Shown here: positions 24,414 through 36,777 of the stretch, piece after piece
Layout of the letters: every line of letters begins with the position of its first letter
Numbering within the stretch: the first letter of the stretch is position 1
Assembly: GCA_949357655.1 (NCBI GenBank)
Contig: CASHTG010000018.1
Location: forward strand, 434,001-498,000
Length of the DNA stretch: 64,000 nt
Origin: Parascedosporium putredinis
Lineage: Eukaryota; Ascomycota; Sordariomycetes; Microascales; Microascaceae
Direction of reading: 5' to 3'
Notes under the pieces: generated by a model
Told to the model about the DNA's origin: nothing
Databases searched by the model: none
The model's input: the letters and a program-made list of their open reading frames with translations, nothing else
Program-made: the position numbers and the translations under genes

Positions 24414-27400
24414 TCATCGCCTGGCAGCCGCAGCGCTCGTCGTCATAGACAGGCCCTTGCTACCCGTCATGGGCGCGGGCGTGCTCGATCGGGTCGGGGG
24501 CGCAGACCTGTTGTGCGCCATGTGGGCCTTGACCAGGTGACCGGCCGCGAGGGCACTGCACAGCGAGAGTTCGCCGGCCAAGGTGGCGGCGGCAATGATG
24601 CGCGCGAGACGGCGGGCGTTTTCACCGGGGTTGGTGGGGTGAGGACCGCGGACGCCGAGCATCTCGAGCATGGCGGACTGCGGCTCCAGGATGGTGCCGC
24701 CGCCGAGGGTGCCTACCTCGAGGGAAGGCATGGAGACGGAGATTTGAAGAGATCCGTGAAGGCTAAGATGAGGTTAGTTTTGTATATACTAACAACAAGT
24801 GAGGATGAAGCGCCACTCTACTACAGACGGGGGACAGGGGTGGGGGTTCGAGGGGTTGGCTGTGTGGTTGTTAACACTTACTTCTTCATGATGGTGATAC
24901 AGTTGGCGCTCTCCACAACCTGCGCCGGATCCTGGCCCGTGGCGAGGAAGATGGCCGCCACCATGTTGGCCGCGTGGGCGTTGAAGCCACCCACCGAGGC
25001 CGCCATGGCCGAACCAATCAAGTTCTTGTTTATATTAAGCTCGACCAGCGTGTCCACATCGCTCTTGAGAACGGACCTGACGACGTCGCCGGGGATGATG
25101 GCCTCGGCCACCACGCTCTTGCCGCGGCCGTCGATCCAGTTGAGCGCCGCCGGCTTCTTGTCAATGCAGTAGTTTCCAGACACCGACACGATAATCATAT
25201 CGTCGAATCCCTCGTTCTTCATCACGTCCAAGGCATGCTCCACGCCCTTGGAAATCATGTTCATGCCCATGGCGTCACCCGTTGTCGTCTTGAATCGGAC
25301 GTACAAGTTCGTACCCGCGAGCGCCGTCTTCATCGACTGCAGGCGAGCGTAGTTGCTCGTCGAGTTGAATGCCTTCTTCATCACGTTCTGGCCCACGTCT
25401 GAATCGAGCCAAAGCTTGGCCGCGCCCGCGCGCTCCAGCGTCTCAAAGCTGACGCATGGTCCACGCGTCATTCCATCACCCACCAGTACCGTCACCGCAC
25501 CACCGCCAGCGTTGATGGCCTTGCAGCCACGACTCGCGCTAGCTACCAGCACACCTTCCGTCGTCGCCATGGGGATGAAGTAGCTCTGCCCGTCAACGAC
25601 TAGAGGGCCAGCCACACCGACAGGTAGGGGCATGTAACCAATGACATTCTCGCAACAAGCACCAAACACACGCTCCCAGTTGTACTGGTCGTAGGGCAGC
25701 TTGGAATGTTCGAGGAAACCGGTGAGCGCGGACGTGACCTTGGTTCGGGAAATAATGCTTCGTCGAATCTTGACGGCGCGAGTAAAGTCCTTGAGCTTCT
25801 TCTCCAGAGCATAACCGGCAATTCTTCCGCGCATAGCCATGAGAACAACTTCCTCATCAGACATTTCGGGCACCCTATCCTGCTTGATGAGCTCTTCGAG
25901 TTCCGGAATGGGTCGCATGAGGCTGGGATCGACAGGATCGGGCGTCTTCTTCGATTCGCCCTCATCATCGGTAGAGGCGGGGGTGATGGGCTTGGCGGCC
26001 CGCTGCGAGGGGGCATGTACTCGCCGAGGGGCAGAGAGGCGGAGGCAGTGTCGTTGAAGTCGGTGGCCTTGGCGAGCTCCTTGCGGTCAATCTGGCTGTC
26101 GGGCACGTTGGGATCCTTGATGCCCCAGCGGGCGACGTTGAAGAGGTAGCCGTTGAGAGCAACGCTGAGGGCGAGGGCAACGATGATCCACTTGGAAAGC
26201 ACGGGGTCTTCGAGGCTGGTGAGCAAGCTGCCTACCATCCTGCCGCCAACTCCGTAGTTGACGAGGGGTGGCTGGCGGGATCGTGGGGCCGCCGCCGGGA
26301 AGGGCGTAGTGGACGGAGGGTACTCGAGCTCGTACTTGATGGGGCTAAGGACGGTGACCAGAGTGGGCTTGCCCGTAGCAATGGCAGCGACGAGAATCTT
26401 GTCGAGGCCGTTGGAGGCGACCTTGAAAGGGTCTACGGGGGCGAGGCGACCAGGGTGCTCAGACCCGAGGCCCACGAGGACAGGTTGGAGAGGGAGGTGT
26501 TGCGGAAGGGGATCGTGCATAGGTTGAGGATGTTGACAAGGATGAAGCCGGACACCATGAGAACCTTGAACTTGGGTACGCTGTTGCTCCTGACCTGGCG
26601 GCCAAAGAGGCTGACCTCCTTGGCGTCCTTGCCGTCGTGCTGCCATTCGTTGCTCTTGGCCACGTTCTCGGCGACGCGGCGGCTGACACCGTCAGCCTCG
26701 AGAGCCTTGCGCAGGTCGACGTGGCGCTTGATGCGGTTGATCTCAAGCTTGATCATGAGGATGGCGGTGTAAAAGGTGAAGAGCAAGACGCAGTCGAAGA
26801 AGAGGATCCAGGCGGCGAGGAAGCAGAACTGCTGGAGGCCACCCTGGACACCCGAGGCGGCGCCGAGGATGAGAACGGCGATCTCGATAGCATAGTCGCG
26901 CACAATATCGAAGCCCTTGTCGCGGATCGCGGCCTGGACGGCATACTGGATAATGTTGGGCAGAGAAATTTCCGACTTCTTGCCTGACTTCTTGTCCTCT
27001 TCATGGAAATTGCGGTGCTCAATGGCGTGGGAGAGGACGGCCCTAGTCAAGACAATGTTCTTCTCGAAGCCAATGGTGACCACGAGGAAAGGCAGGCCCT
27101 CGGAGAGAGGACCAGGCTGATGGGAACACCGAGTTTAGTGGTGACAATGAGACCGAACAGGAAGGCAAAGGCCGAGGAGAAGAGGACGCTCGTAGCGAGC
27201 CAAAAGTTGGAGCCCATGCGGCGCATAGAAAGGAAGAGCGAGACAAAGGTGAGGTGCATAGAGAGATAACCGAGGACCATGATGACGATGTCGAGAGTCT
27301 CGGCGTTTTTAAGAAGATCGAGGAACTCGCTCCAGGCATTCTTGAACCAGTGGACGATAGTGCTGCGGGTGTTGACGCGGGCAGCCTTCATGATCCACTT

Positions 27401-28008
27401 CTTGGCCTCGCCTTCAGACTTGGTGGAGCCATCATCGCTGGGGATCTCGCGTGCGGCAGCAAGGAAGTCGGGGGCATGGCTGTAAGGCAGGGCAAAGGCG
27501 AGGGCGCTGTCCTTAGAGTAGGCCGACAGAGGGTTGTCGGTAGGCGGAAGGGCTCGGACGGAGAGGTTGGCGGGGACGGGAATGGCCTGGGATCTGGGAG
27601 GGTTGGAGGGCGACTCTCCAGAGCGCGAGTCGGGGAAGACAAAGGTGACTAGGGCCTGGTGGTCATACGAGACGTCAATGGCAGCGGCAAACTCGGGCTC
27701 AACCGCCTGCCACTTCCAGGCGGTGTCGGGGCCAACACGGAGGCCGCGGCTGCCCTCGTTGAGGAGGACCAGTCGGCGGTGCCAACGTTCCAGCTCAGGT
27801 CGAAGAGGCTCTCCTGCAAAAGACCGACATAGGTGGTGCTGGCGAGCAAAGCGACAATAACGACGGTGTGAATGGGGTGAACGCACGCGAGGCGTGAGAG
27901 CAGTCGGAGCAGCGGCGTAATCTTCCTCTGGATCCAGGTGGGAGGCAAGGGAGCGGCAGCGGGCTGCTCACCGCGGAAGCGATGAGGCAGCAGAGTCGAG
28001 GATATCAT
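24414..28008 (-). CDS. HMG1: HMG-CoA reductase, class I, with sterol-sensing domain
   Basis: This is the rate-limiting NADPH-dependent enzyme of the mevalonate and ergosterol pathway, an ER membrane protein. From MISSTLLPHRFRGEQ the first membrane span is VHPIHTVVIVALLASTTYVG. The sterol-sensing domain spans LDIVIMVLGYLSMHLTFVSL to AWILFFDCVLLFTFYTAILM. The catalytic domain starts near LEELIKQDRVPEMSDEEVV. Catalytic residues are visible: Glu in TTEGVLVAS, Lys in DKKPAALNW, Asp in GQDPAQVVES and His in LAAGHLVKAH. One intron, 24763-24881 (gtaagt...ttag), joins ITIMK to NLHGSLQISVSMPSLEVG. The frame breaks near 27761, 27104, 26437-26441 and 26009-26013; each fits one missing base in a C run on the coding strand. 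Length is near the usual 1,150-1,200 aa. The gene appears complete apart from these breaks. Confidence 0.97.
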
Positions 28009-31000
28009 GTCGACCACGTCGAAAAGAGAGTAATCGGTGGGTTCGCTAGCACATTGGCAAGGGGGAGTGGGAGGAGATGGTGCGGAAAAGGAAGGAGAGG
28101 AAGGAAAGGAACGGGGAGGGGAGTGAAGAGGGTTGGGATCGGAATCGGAGGTGTGCCGGAGCTGGCGAGGATGTTTGGGGGAGGGTGGACTTGAAGAAGA
28201 TTTGGGGTGAGAGGAATTGGGGTCCACGTCCAGGGAGCTTCCATCGCCAAGCAAGCGCAGCAAGGGCCAGGCCCCGGAAGCCTGAGCAAGGGGCAAGTGG
28301 GGGCCTTTGCGAAAAAAATTAGGGGAAATTTCCGCCGGTCGGCTCCTAGGCTCCTGCTCTTTGGTGTGCTCCAGCGCAGGAACAAGCACGCGCTTTCTTA
28401 TTCAGCCGATGTATTACCGGACCTTTTGGCAGGGAAAATGGAGGGGGAAGCCGAAAAAAGAAAAAGAAAAAGAAAAAGAAAACGAAAAAGAAAACGAGGG
28501 GAAAAGGAAAAGAGCACAAGCCGATGGATGTACTTGTACCTGGCAGCGCGAGTTCGCGTCGCCGTGCCGATGCCCCGTTCCCAACCGGTTTGCGCGCTAA
28601 TAAAAAAATAATGGGTGGCTGATAGCGGGTGGGCAAAGTGGGAAATTTTGACCTGCACCACCCAGGGCCTTGTTTGTTTGTGTCTATTATGGGGGCTCTC
28701 TCCCCACGGGAATGAGGTCTATCTTGGAAAAAGGACTCAAGCGACAGGGAGACGCAGGATAAGAAAAAAAAATTTAAAAATTCGATGGCTTGCGGTTGAG
28801 GCAAGCGCGACAGTTGATTCGGTGTGCTCCACAGTGCATTTGCCCTTGTTAAGGCCGTTGTTGAGGTGTGGTGTTGGCGTTCCAGGGGTTTCTTTGGCGG
28901 TATCCGTGCGCACAGAAGCGTGTCCGTCTCGCTGGGACTTTGACGGTGAAGAACAGCAACTCTGTTAATCCTAGCCCAATGTGTACCTCGTGGGTGAGAG
29001 TGGCAATTCGGTATAAAGGTGTATGTCAACTTCCAGAGAGTTTCAACCATGGAAGAAATCAAACGCAAAGGGCGGAAAACTCGATGAATATCCGAAAATC
29101 TCGTCGGATGTCAGTTCAAGGTGGGATGAGATGGTTGACTCGATAGAAGATCGGAATGCGGGCTCAATGCCAGTTTTGTAAAGATTGCGAATCCGGTAAA
29201 GGCAATCGGACTTGGTCGGATCATCGGTGGTTCTCGATCTCGGTGATCTACGAACAGAGGCAACGTGCAAGCCCACTCGCCAAAAGGGTGCTGTGGCAGG
29301 ATGTTGGAGGGCACAGCCGAGCGAGGGGGCAAAAAGAGCGCCGGATGTTCCCTTCTCTGTTCAAGTTCTCTCTTCTCCTTTGGTCGGTTCTAGCGTTTGC
29401 CGGGATTCAGTATTCGTCAACTGGTGACGCATCAACTGGGCTGCGGTTCCAGGGTCGTCAGCGTATCAGCTCGTTTTTCTCTTGGCTACACGTAAACCGA
29501 GAGAGGATTCGTGACAAGATCGGCGTGCTTCGACAAAGGCAGGTGCTGTGACGAACGAGCGAGAATTTGGGAAACGAAGAAGCAAGGACGAGAGGTTGAA
29601 CCACCCATTTTATCTTTTCAGTCATCGCCAGGGTTGGTTCCCAGTCCTCTCCTCCCCGGAGCAGCCATCTATTTCAATGGATCACTCGTTGGCCAGCCAG
29701 GCTCACTGGAATGTACATGTTGTTCGCCAGCCAGGCCCTGATCGTGACACAAGCCTTTCGAAGCGATGTCATGGCTGCCATGGCCAAAAGGGAAAACACA
29801 ATCACACGCACGCCTCGCCCTCCCTTTTGTTTTCCTGGCGTGATGTGATGGGGACTATTCCTACAATACATTGTTGTCAAACGTTTTCTCGGAAATTTTG
29901 CCGAGCCAAGGGGAGGCCGCAGGCCAAGCCTTACCCGCCAACTTTTGCGGACTAGATCTTGATTCAAGGCCGGCGGGAAGGAAGCATGATGGATCGATCT
30001 AATAGATGGCGGCCGTGGATGTAGCAGACTATAGTAATAATTATCGCAAATGCTTATTGTCCAGGTGCCAAGTTCCCGGGCCAGCCCAAACTGGATGTGA
30101 CGCCATCGATTGTTTCCGATTAAACCACCAAAGAAGGACGAACCGCATCTCGAGCTGTACAGACGTGAGCCAGCAAACTCGCCCGTCGGTAAAGGGTTGA
30201 TCCAATGGCCGCCTTGGCCAATGTCGCCGGCAAAGCGGGAAGCTTTCAACAAAGTGCCGGCAGATGCGACAACCAGGCCAAGCGGGACGCACCCTGCCTT
30301 GTCCTGTCGAGACGACTTTGATTCACCTTAATCCACCACCTGGGCAAGACATATACCCATCCATGGTTGTTTACGGGTTACGTCTACAGAGGTTTCTTGC
30401 CTACATGTAGACTGAAACCTCCCCATCCCTTCCGAGGTTCTCTCTCTCTTTCTTTTTTTTTCCTGGAAGTAAATCCGGGGAAAATATGGTAATCCGATGT
30501 GGGTGTGCGGGGTGGTCAATAATTCAAAGGTTGTCTACGACCAGGTCGAGGGAAGTATTTGAACGGTTAACTGAACCGTCGCCCAAATTCGTCCAGTCCG
30601 ACGCCATCCACGGGGAAATAGGATGGAGACACTGGAGCATTCCCAAAATAGGGGCGGCTCTGTTCGTAATTATGCATAAACCTCGCCGTTTTTCTTGCTC
30701 CAAAACAAAAGCACCCGCTAGCTACAACATTGAACAGCACGTTTCAATTGTTCTTTCGTGGCAAACCCGCGGCGAAACCATGCGGACACCGAGGTTCAAG
30801 TTTGATGAGACCAATGCTGAAATCTTGTCAAATGACAAGGCACCGAGGCCAACAGTGGAGAACCCAATGCTGAGAGTCGCTTCAACGATCTAGTGTACAC
30901 TAGTAATACCGTCAATTTCGGACTTGGCCCTTTTGAAGAGATTAGAAAAATCTAATTCATCCACTCCTCATTGTACTCAAGACTACATGTACGAAGTAGA

Positions 31001-31500
31001 AATGAAGAATGCGTTCCTATCAAAGAACAGATGCCAATCACCACATCACAAGAAAAAGGAAAAAGGGGGACACAAGAACAAAGACAGAAAGAGGCAGGCC
31101 ATCAGCGGTCCGAAAAAGCACCAGCTCGGTGAAATCCTGAGGTGGATCAACGACTTTGGCGGGTTGGTCCCCCTTCAAGAATGGCGGGATATCACTGGGC
31201 GCCACGAAATCCGGGGTAAGCCGTGTGCGAATCCTCCGTGAGCCTCGGCTCCCGGCCGGGAACCTCAGCTGCCAAATACCTCCCCTTCCAAACTCCCTTT
31301 CTCGATGCATAGCTTCTCCCCGCCAACCCTGACGCAAAAAGCTTCTTACAAAGACGAGCATTGCACAGACGGAGGTTGATATAAGCAAACCCCCGAGCTT
31401 CCTTGCTACCAGTTTCCCTCCTCAGCCACCCCACCCGCCCGATTGACGTCTCTCAAATCAATCAAGCTCTTTTCGCGAAGCGGCACCATTTTCAGACACA
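28009..31500. other. Gene-poor 3.5 kb between divergent HMGR and SDR genes
   Basis: No supported gene lies here. An (AAAAAG)-type hexamer repeat at 28454-28497 lies about 450 bp upstream of the HMGR ATG and may sit in its promoter. The HMGR leader side is CT-rich on the minus strand. Open frames at 29.1-30.9 kb show no motifs or splice-consistent joints. The last 150 bp before 31501 are CA/CT-rich and form the likely SDR leader. Confidence 0.5.
28454..28497 (+). repeat. (AAAAAG)n-like purine repeat
   Basis: Repeated AAAAAG units with occasional AAAACG variants run for about 44 bp. On the minus strand this is a CTTTTT tract about 450 bp upstream of HMG-CoA reductase, similar to the pyrimidine tracts common in fungal promoters. 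Confidence 0.75.
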
Positions 31501-32651
31501 ATGGCGGACAAGGCAAAGGATCGCATGGCTGCCATTGGCAAGCAGCTCCAGCCCGTGCAGAGGGTAGCTGCGGGATCCAATACCCCGCGCGCAAAGGGCA
31601 AGGTTGCCATCATCACAGGTAAATGAAGCCGCTCCTCCCCGCCCGCTCTCTCCTCCGAGCACAGAAGAGGTGGGCGACTTTTTAGAAGAGAGAGGGAAGA
31701 AAAAAATTACGAGGCGAAAATGTGAGCAGCAAAAGCTAATGACGTCGGCGCCTCCACGCCGCACACCTCTACAGGAGCCAACTCCCTTCTCGGCATCGGC
31801 CGAGCCACCGCCCACCAGTTCGCCGAGAGCGGTGCGAGGGCCGTCTACCTCTGCGACTTCGACAACTCCAACCTCGAGGCCCACAAGGCGGAGATGGCGG
31901 CAGCATACCCTTCGGTCGAGGTACACACGTGGCAGTTCGACGCCGCCGAGGAGGCCAAGGTCAAGGCCGTGGTAGACGACGCCATGTCGCGGTACGGCCG
32001 TCTCGACGTCTTCTTCGCCAACGCGGGCGTGGTCGGCGGAATGTCAGCCTTTACCGAATACAGCGACGAACAGTTCATGTCGGTCCTCAAGACCAACACC
32101 CTCAGGTACGAGGCCCCCTCCCTCCCTCCCTCTTTCTCCCCCAATTATATATAATTTGATGTCCAGCTAACACAGGTGACTTTCTTCCAAAATAGCGTCT
32201 TCCTCGCCGCCAAGTACGCCGCCCCCGCCATGGGCAAGACTTCCGCCGACAAGGCTCAACCAGGCGGCAGCATCATCGGCACCGCCTCGGTAGCGGGAAT
32301 CCGCTCCAATGCCGGCTCCACGCCCTACTCGGCATCCAAGGCGGCCGTCATCTCCCTCGTGCAGACCATCGCGTACCAGCTCGCCGGTAGCAACGTGCGC
32401 ATCAACGCCGTATGCCCCGGCCTCATCGAGACCGGAATGACCGCGCCGGTGTGGGCGCTGCGCGAGCGCGGGGCAACGAGGGCAAGATTGGCCAGCTCAA
32501 CCCGATGAAGCGCGGAGGTCACGCCGACGAGATTGCGCGCGTGGTACTCTTCCTCGGCAGCGACGAGGCTAGCTACGTCAACGGGCAGGCGTGGGCGGTA
32601 GACGGAGGATTGAGCGCGGGACACCCCTACGTTCCCGGAAAGGTGGCTTAG
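31501..32651 (+). CDS. Short-chain dehydrogenase/reductase (classical SDR), three exons
   Basis: This is an NAD(P)-dependent oxidoreductase of about 300 aa with unknown substrate. The start MADKAKDRMAAIGKQLQP precedes the cofactor motif IITGANSLLGIGRATA. Then come FFANAGVVGGMSAF (the NAG motif), SIIGTASVAGIRSNA (catalytic Ser), STPYSASKAAVISLV (catalytic Tyr and Lys) and NVRINAVCPGLIETGM. Exons are 31501-31618, 31775-32105 and 32196-32651. The borders are gtaaat..acag and gtacga..atag, and the joints TG|ANS and TL|SVFLA are in phase. One frame break at GGGG 32470-32473 is cured by one G, linking ALRERG to GNEGKIGQLNPMKRGG. The product ends AGHPYVPGKVA. No signal peptide or membrane span is visible. 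The gene stands alone, with 3.5 kb and 4 kb of gene-free DNA on either side. Confidence 0.93.
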
Positions 32652-35600
32652 AGGCAGGGGAGGGGTCGGTAGTGGGAGACATACAGGTATCTAAGCGATT
32701 GGCGGTTGTTGGGCTGGCAAAACGTTCAAGGCCCTCCGGTTGTAGCTGTCGAGGTTTATGTGACGATTCATGCTGATGTCTTGGGCGATGTACTTTTGAA
32801 TGTAACAAACAGGTACGGTACCCTACCAACATATACATAGAAGAAAATGCACATAAAATATAAGGCATCTTCAATTTTACAAGAGACGAAGGGGCTTTGG
32901 TGTAGTCTGCCATTTCTGGTTCGTTCTTGTTCGTCGCACTAGTAGAGAGAAGCAGTCGCGATCGGAGAGCTTCTGCAGGTCGTGCAAGGTCGCACTCGGG
33001 CTCAACCAAGCTCGTAAGTATCGGTACATCTGTGACCTATCTCCAGTCACCTTCTTTCTCCCTTTCCGCGAACGGGTCAGTCAACGCATGGAGAGCTCGG
33101 ATTGATCAATGGTGGCATCCAGACCCTCATTCATGGTGGAAACCGGGACTGGTGAAAAGGCCTCAGGACAAGCTCTAGTCCTTGGTGGGTCTGAGGGTTG
33201 GTTTTCATGTACTAAAATTTCATGCTGCGTGCAACTCTCAGTCGAGCGCAATCTTTTTTTCTTTATTTTTTCTTTCTTTCTTTTTTTCTTTCTTTTTTTC
33301 CTGCTGTTAATCTTGCTTTCTTTCCTCATTTTCTTTGTTGTTTTTGCGACAATAACCGCTCGCTTAGCTCATCGATCGCGCGCGCCTTATCCGAACCCCA
33401 TTCGCTTTCTCTCCCTCGTTCTGTACATGTATGCAAAGAAAGCAGCTTGATTCGAAATCATGTGCTGTTATCGACTTGAACCGAGAAGCGAAAGATTAGC
33501 TTGCGTCGAGCCGCTATATCACCTGCGAAGTAGTCCAAACCGTCCCCTACTCAGCAACCTCCCTGCCGCCTCTCGCCTCTCGCCTCTTTCTTGTCACTTT
33601 ATGCCATGTCATACATGTAACCTCGTGGGAAAATCATCTAGCATACTTGTAGTTGCTCCCTCTGACCCCTCTGTTTCACGCTTCCCTTCTTCCTTGTGAA
33701 CCCCTCCTGAGAAGGTGCACGTAACATGGTCTTTCCATGACGAATGTTATGCCTATGGGGTCCCATCCTTCTCTTTCCCTTTTGTTTTATTTCACTTTTT
33801 CCCGGGCCCGCACAACCATGGAATCTACCCGGATCCGATATCGCACAGGCACAACCAAGGCACCCAGATTTTGACCGGGACCTTGCAGCTAAACGAAAAC
33901 CTGAGATGATCGCCGTCTAATGTAGTGTACAAGGGCCACACAACCTCCGTCTCTTTTTTGTTCTTTTTTTTTTTTTTTTTTGGCCAAGGGTCAGTCCGAG
34001 ATGTTCTTCCATTCCCTGCCCCTCAGGCCCCATACGACCCGTCAAAACCCCCGTCAAAACCTCCACTCGTCCACCCCGCAAGCCATCAAGTTAAGACAAC
34101 CAAGTCAATCACACCACCCGATGATCTCTCAGATCAGATAACGTAAAAGGCACGTAGGAGAATAGCAAGACTGAGAGAAAAAATCCACAAAGGGCGACCC
34201 ACGAATGCAACCCTTGGACTGCGTCAAGCTAGTGCGGATTGGGGCATTCGAATATCCCTGAGCTGCAAGAGTTTCAATGTCATGGATCACTGTGTCGTAT
34301 CCTTGCAACCTCTAATACACTACTACCTCTATGAGACGGAGGGTCAACGAACAGGAAAATCTCGTTGCCTAGATCAAGGGACGTCGCGAGATTTCCTTGT
34401 GTTGATATTGTGACAGCTCTAATACATTTTGATGCGCCCGAGAAGCATGCACACCTTCTAACCCCGGAACCCGATATCCAATATGATCGAAAGCTGAGGA
34501 GCCCATCCTTGATACGTTCCGTCACTGATGGTCCCTCGATCCCAGTTTGGTAGTCGATCCGTGTAGATAGTGTCCGAATATCGTCACCACCTTGATCGAC
34601 CCCATCAAGAAGGCCCTTCGCTCTCCGCGCCATCGTGGTGGTGACGATAATTTTTCCCAGCCGCTAATCAAATCTACAAAGCCGAGACTTGACCCAGGCC
34701 GCACGTCAATCTTGCTGACCCCGCCAACCTCCTCGTCGCACCGGAGCGATCAAGTGAATGGAATCCACATCCTGGACTTTGGAAATGATATGGGGCGGTC
34801 CCACCAGCGATTGATAATACTGAGGCACTCGCCAACTCACTCACCACGCACGCAGGGTACAATCACCACACATTGGTTCGTTAGGTTCCGTCCCGTCCCG
34901 GGCAGCATGGGTACCCAACCCTTTCAGAAAGACCTTTTTTCTTTCTTTTCACTTGATTCCCAGGGCGGCCCTCCGTGTGGCCCGGCCTACCTTTTCTCTA
35001 ATCACCACGTTTGGGTTCCACTTCACAGGTGACTGAACACGTCGGTCGGACGGAGAGTTTCAAGTTCCTCATGCATGGCCTGGCCTACCTCGGAGCGGGA
35101 AACGCTCTTGCTGTTGCTGGCCCTCTAAACTAGACTTGGTTAGATCCGTTTTTTGTGATAGGCTCATGGAAGAGTGGCATGCCCTGCTTGGGTCGGGCCA
35201 CTGGTCGGAGTTGATGGCTTTGCACACCGAATTGTGAAATCAAGGATGATCCCCTTCCGCTATGTGGAGAGAGATTGATAAAGAAAAGAAAAAGTTTGAA
35301 GAAGTAAAATGGGGGTTTAGAAAAATCTATCTCGGAAGAAGGCTCGCTACAATTCTCGACTGGATGGCGCAGAACCAGCTCGTGTCCGTGTTGCCATTGT
35401 TACTGGTACTCACTGGCTCACTCGGGGGTCTACATGTAATATCCCGATTCTTGTCCCACATGGCGCGTCACTTACACCCCGTCCCATGACAGCTTCACTC
35501 TTATTACTCGTCAGATTCGTTCGGCCAGACTCGGCCCTCACATCAAATGTGCGCTTACTTGGAAGATATAGCCAGCCATCTAGAATAAGAAGGTGTATTG

Positions 35601-36777
35601 CGATTTTGGCCCATTGGGCCCTTGCTTGAGCGCTCCAGTATCTACTGTGTCCAGGGATGTTGGTGAATCCCTTGCATCCCGGAGCAAACATGCATTTACT
35701 ACCTCTTTTGATTTTCTTCCCTCCTCGCCAAGCTGTTTGCAAACTGCTAGAGCAGGGCCGAACTCTCGGCAAGGGCTAGGCTCGGGGCTCTGCGCTTCGG
35801 CAGTCAGGTTGCGTACGGCCGGAGTCTGGCTGTTCCTTTCCCTTCCGTAGCTGGAGAGCCGTACGGGGATGGAAAGCCCTGCGAACAAGCCGTGCCAGCT
35901 ATTCGAGACCGAAACGAATTCTATAGCAACTTAGAATTCCCGCGCAAATCTCCATCTCTCCAATTCATGCACGCTCTAGCCATCTAAGCGGCTGAAGCTG
36001 ATGCGGCGTAGTGTCCATCACGGAGGCAGGGTTTTTATAGAGCATCAATTCATATGTGCGTAGGCCGCACTTGTGTGGGAGTGACTTTGGTGCTTTAGCA
36101 TTCTTGTGCAACGATAACAGACCCCATCTGCTCTTCGTTGGTGGCCGTGGCTACGGAGCCTGACCGCCAGTTCGATGCGGCATGTGCGTGTGGACTGAGG
36201 CCTGCAGCAAACCGCATAATTCACCACTGGGTCTTGTGGTTGGAAGCAACGACGTAGGACATTGTGAAGATAGGGCCAAGAGCGAAAACAGATACAAGTC
36301 AATCTTTTTGTTGAACCAATGACCGACATCAAAGGTCGAGGAGAAATTCTGGTGGAAGCTGGAGAGATGGCCCTAGACTGCCTGCGTGGACTTGAAGCAC
36401 CACTCCCTTGAGATCTCTGGATAGCTTGGTGTATACAGGGGAGAAATCGGGGCTTGCCAAAAATACATCATGATCCTTTTTATATTGTTATTTCTGGGTA
36501 TATCCACTCCCAGAGTCGTTCGGGAGGGACGTGTGACTGTAATAATACACGAAGACAAGATAGAGAGATGGCCGACCCTAACTATGGCCTGCCGGCCATC
36601 GGAATGGCGTCGTTTTCATCACCTTCCACCAAAATGCAAAAGTTTCTCTTATACATTTCGCATTCCCGCCACTTCAGAGCGGAAGCCCAATGCCCTTGCC
36701 GTTTGCTGTTTGCCCTCTAGAAAAGCCAAAGAAAGAAAAAAAGAAAGAAAAATCCTAAACCACTTTTATTGCAAGCC
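32652..36777. other. Gene-poor 4.1 kb region
   Basis: No supported gene. A pyrimidine-rich tract of T/TTC runs lies at about 33247-33320, and a poly(T) lies at about 33965-33981. Short open frames on both strands have no motifs, no plausible intron joints and no codon bias like that of the neighbours. Purine-rich DNA at 36720-36760 is the 3' flank of the PIG-U gene. Confidence 0.5.
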
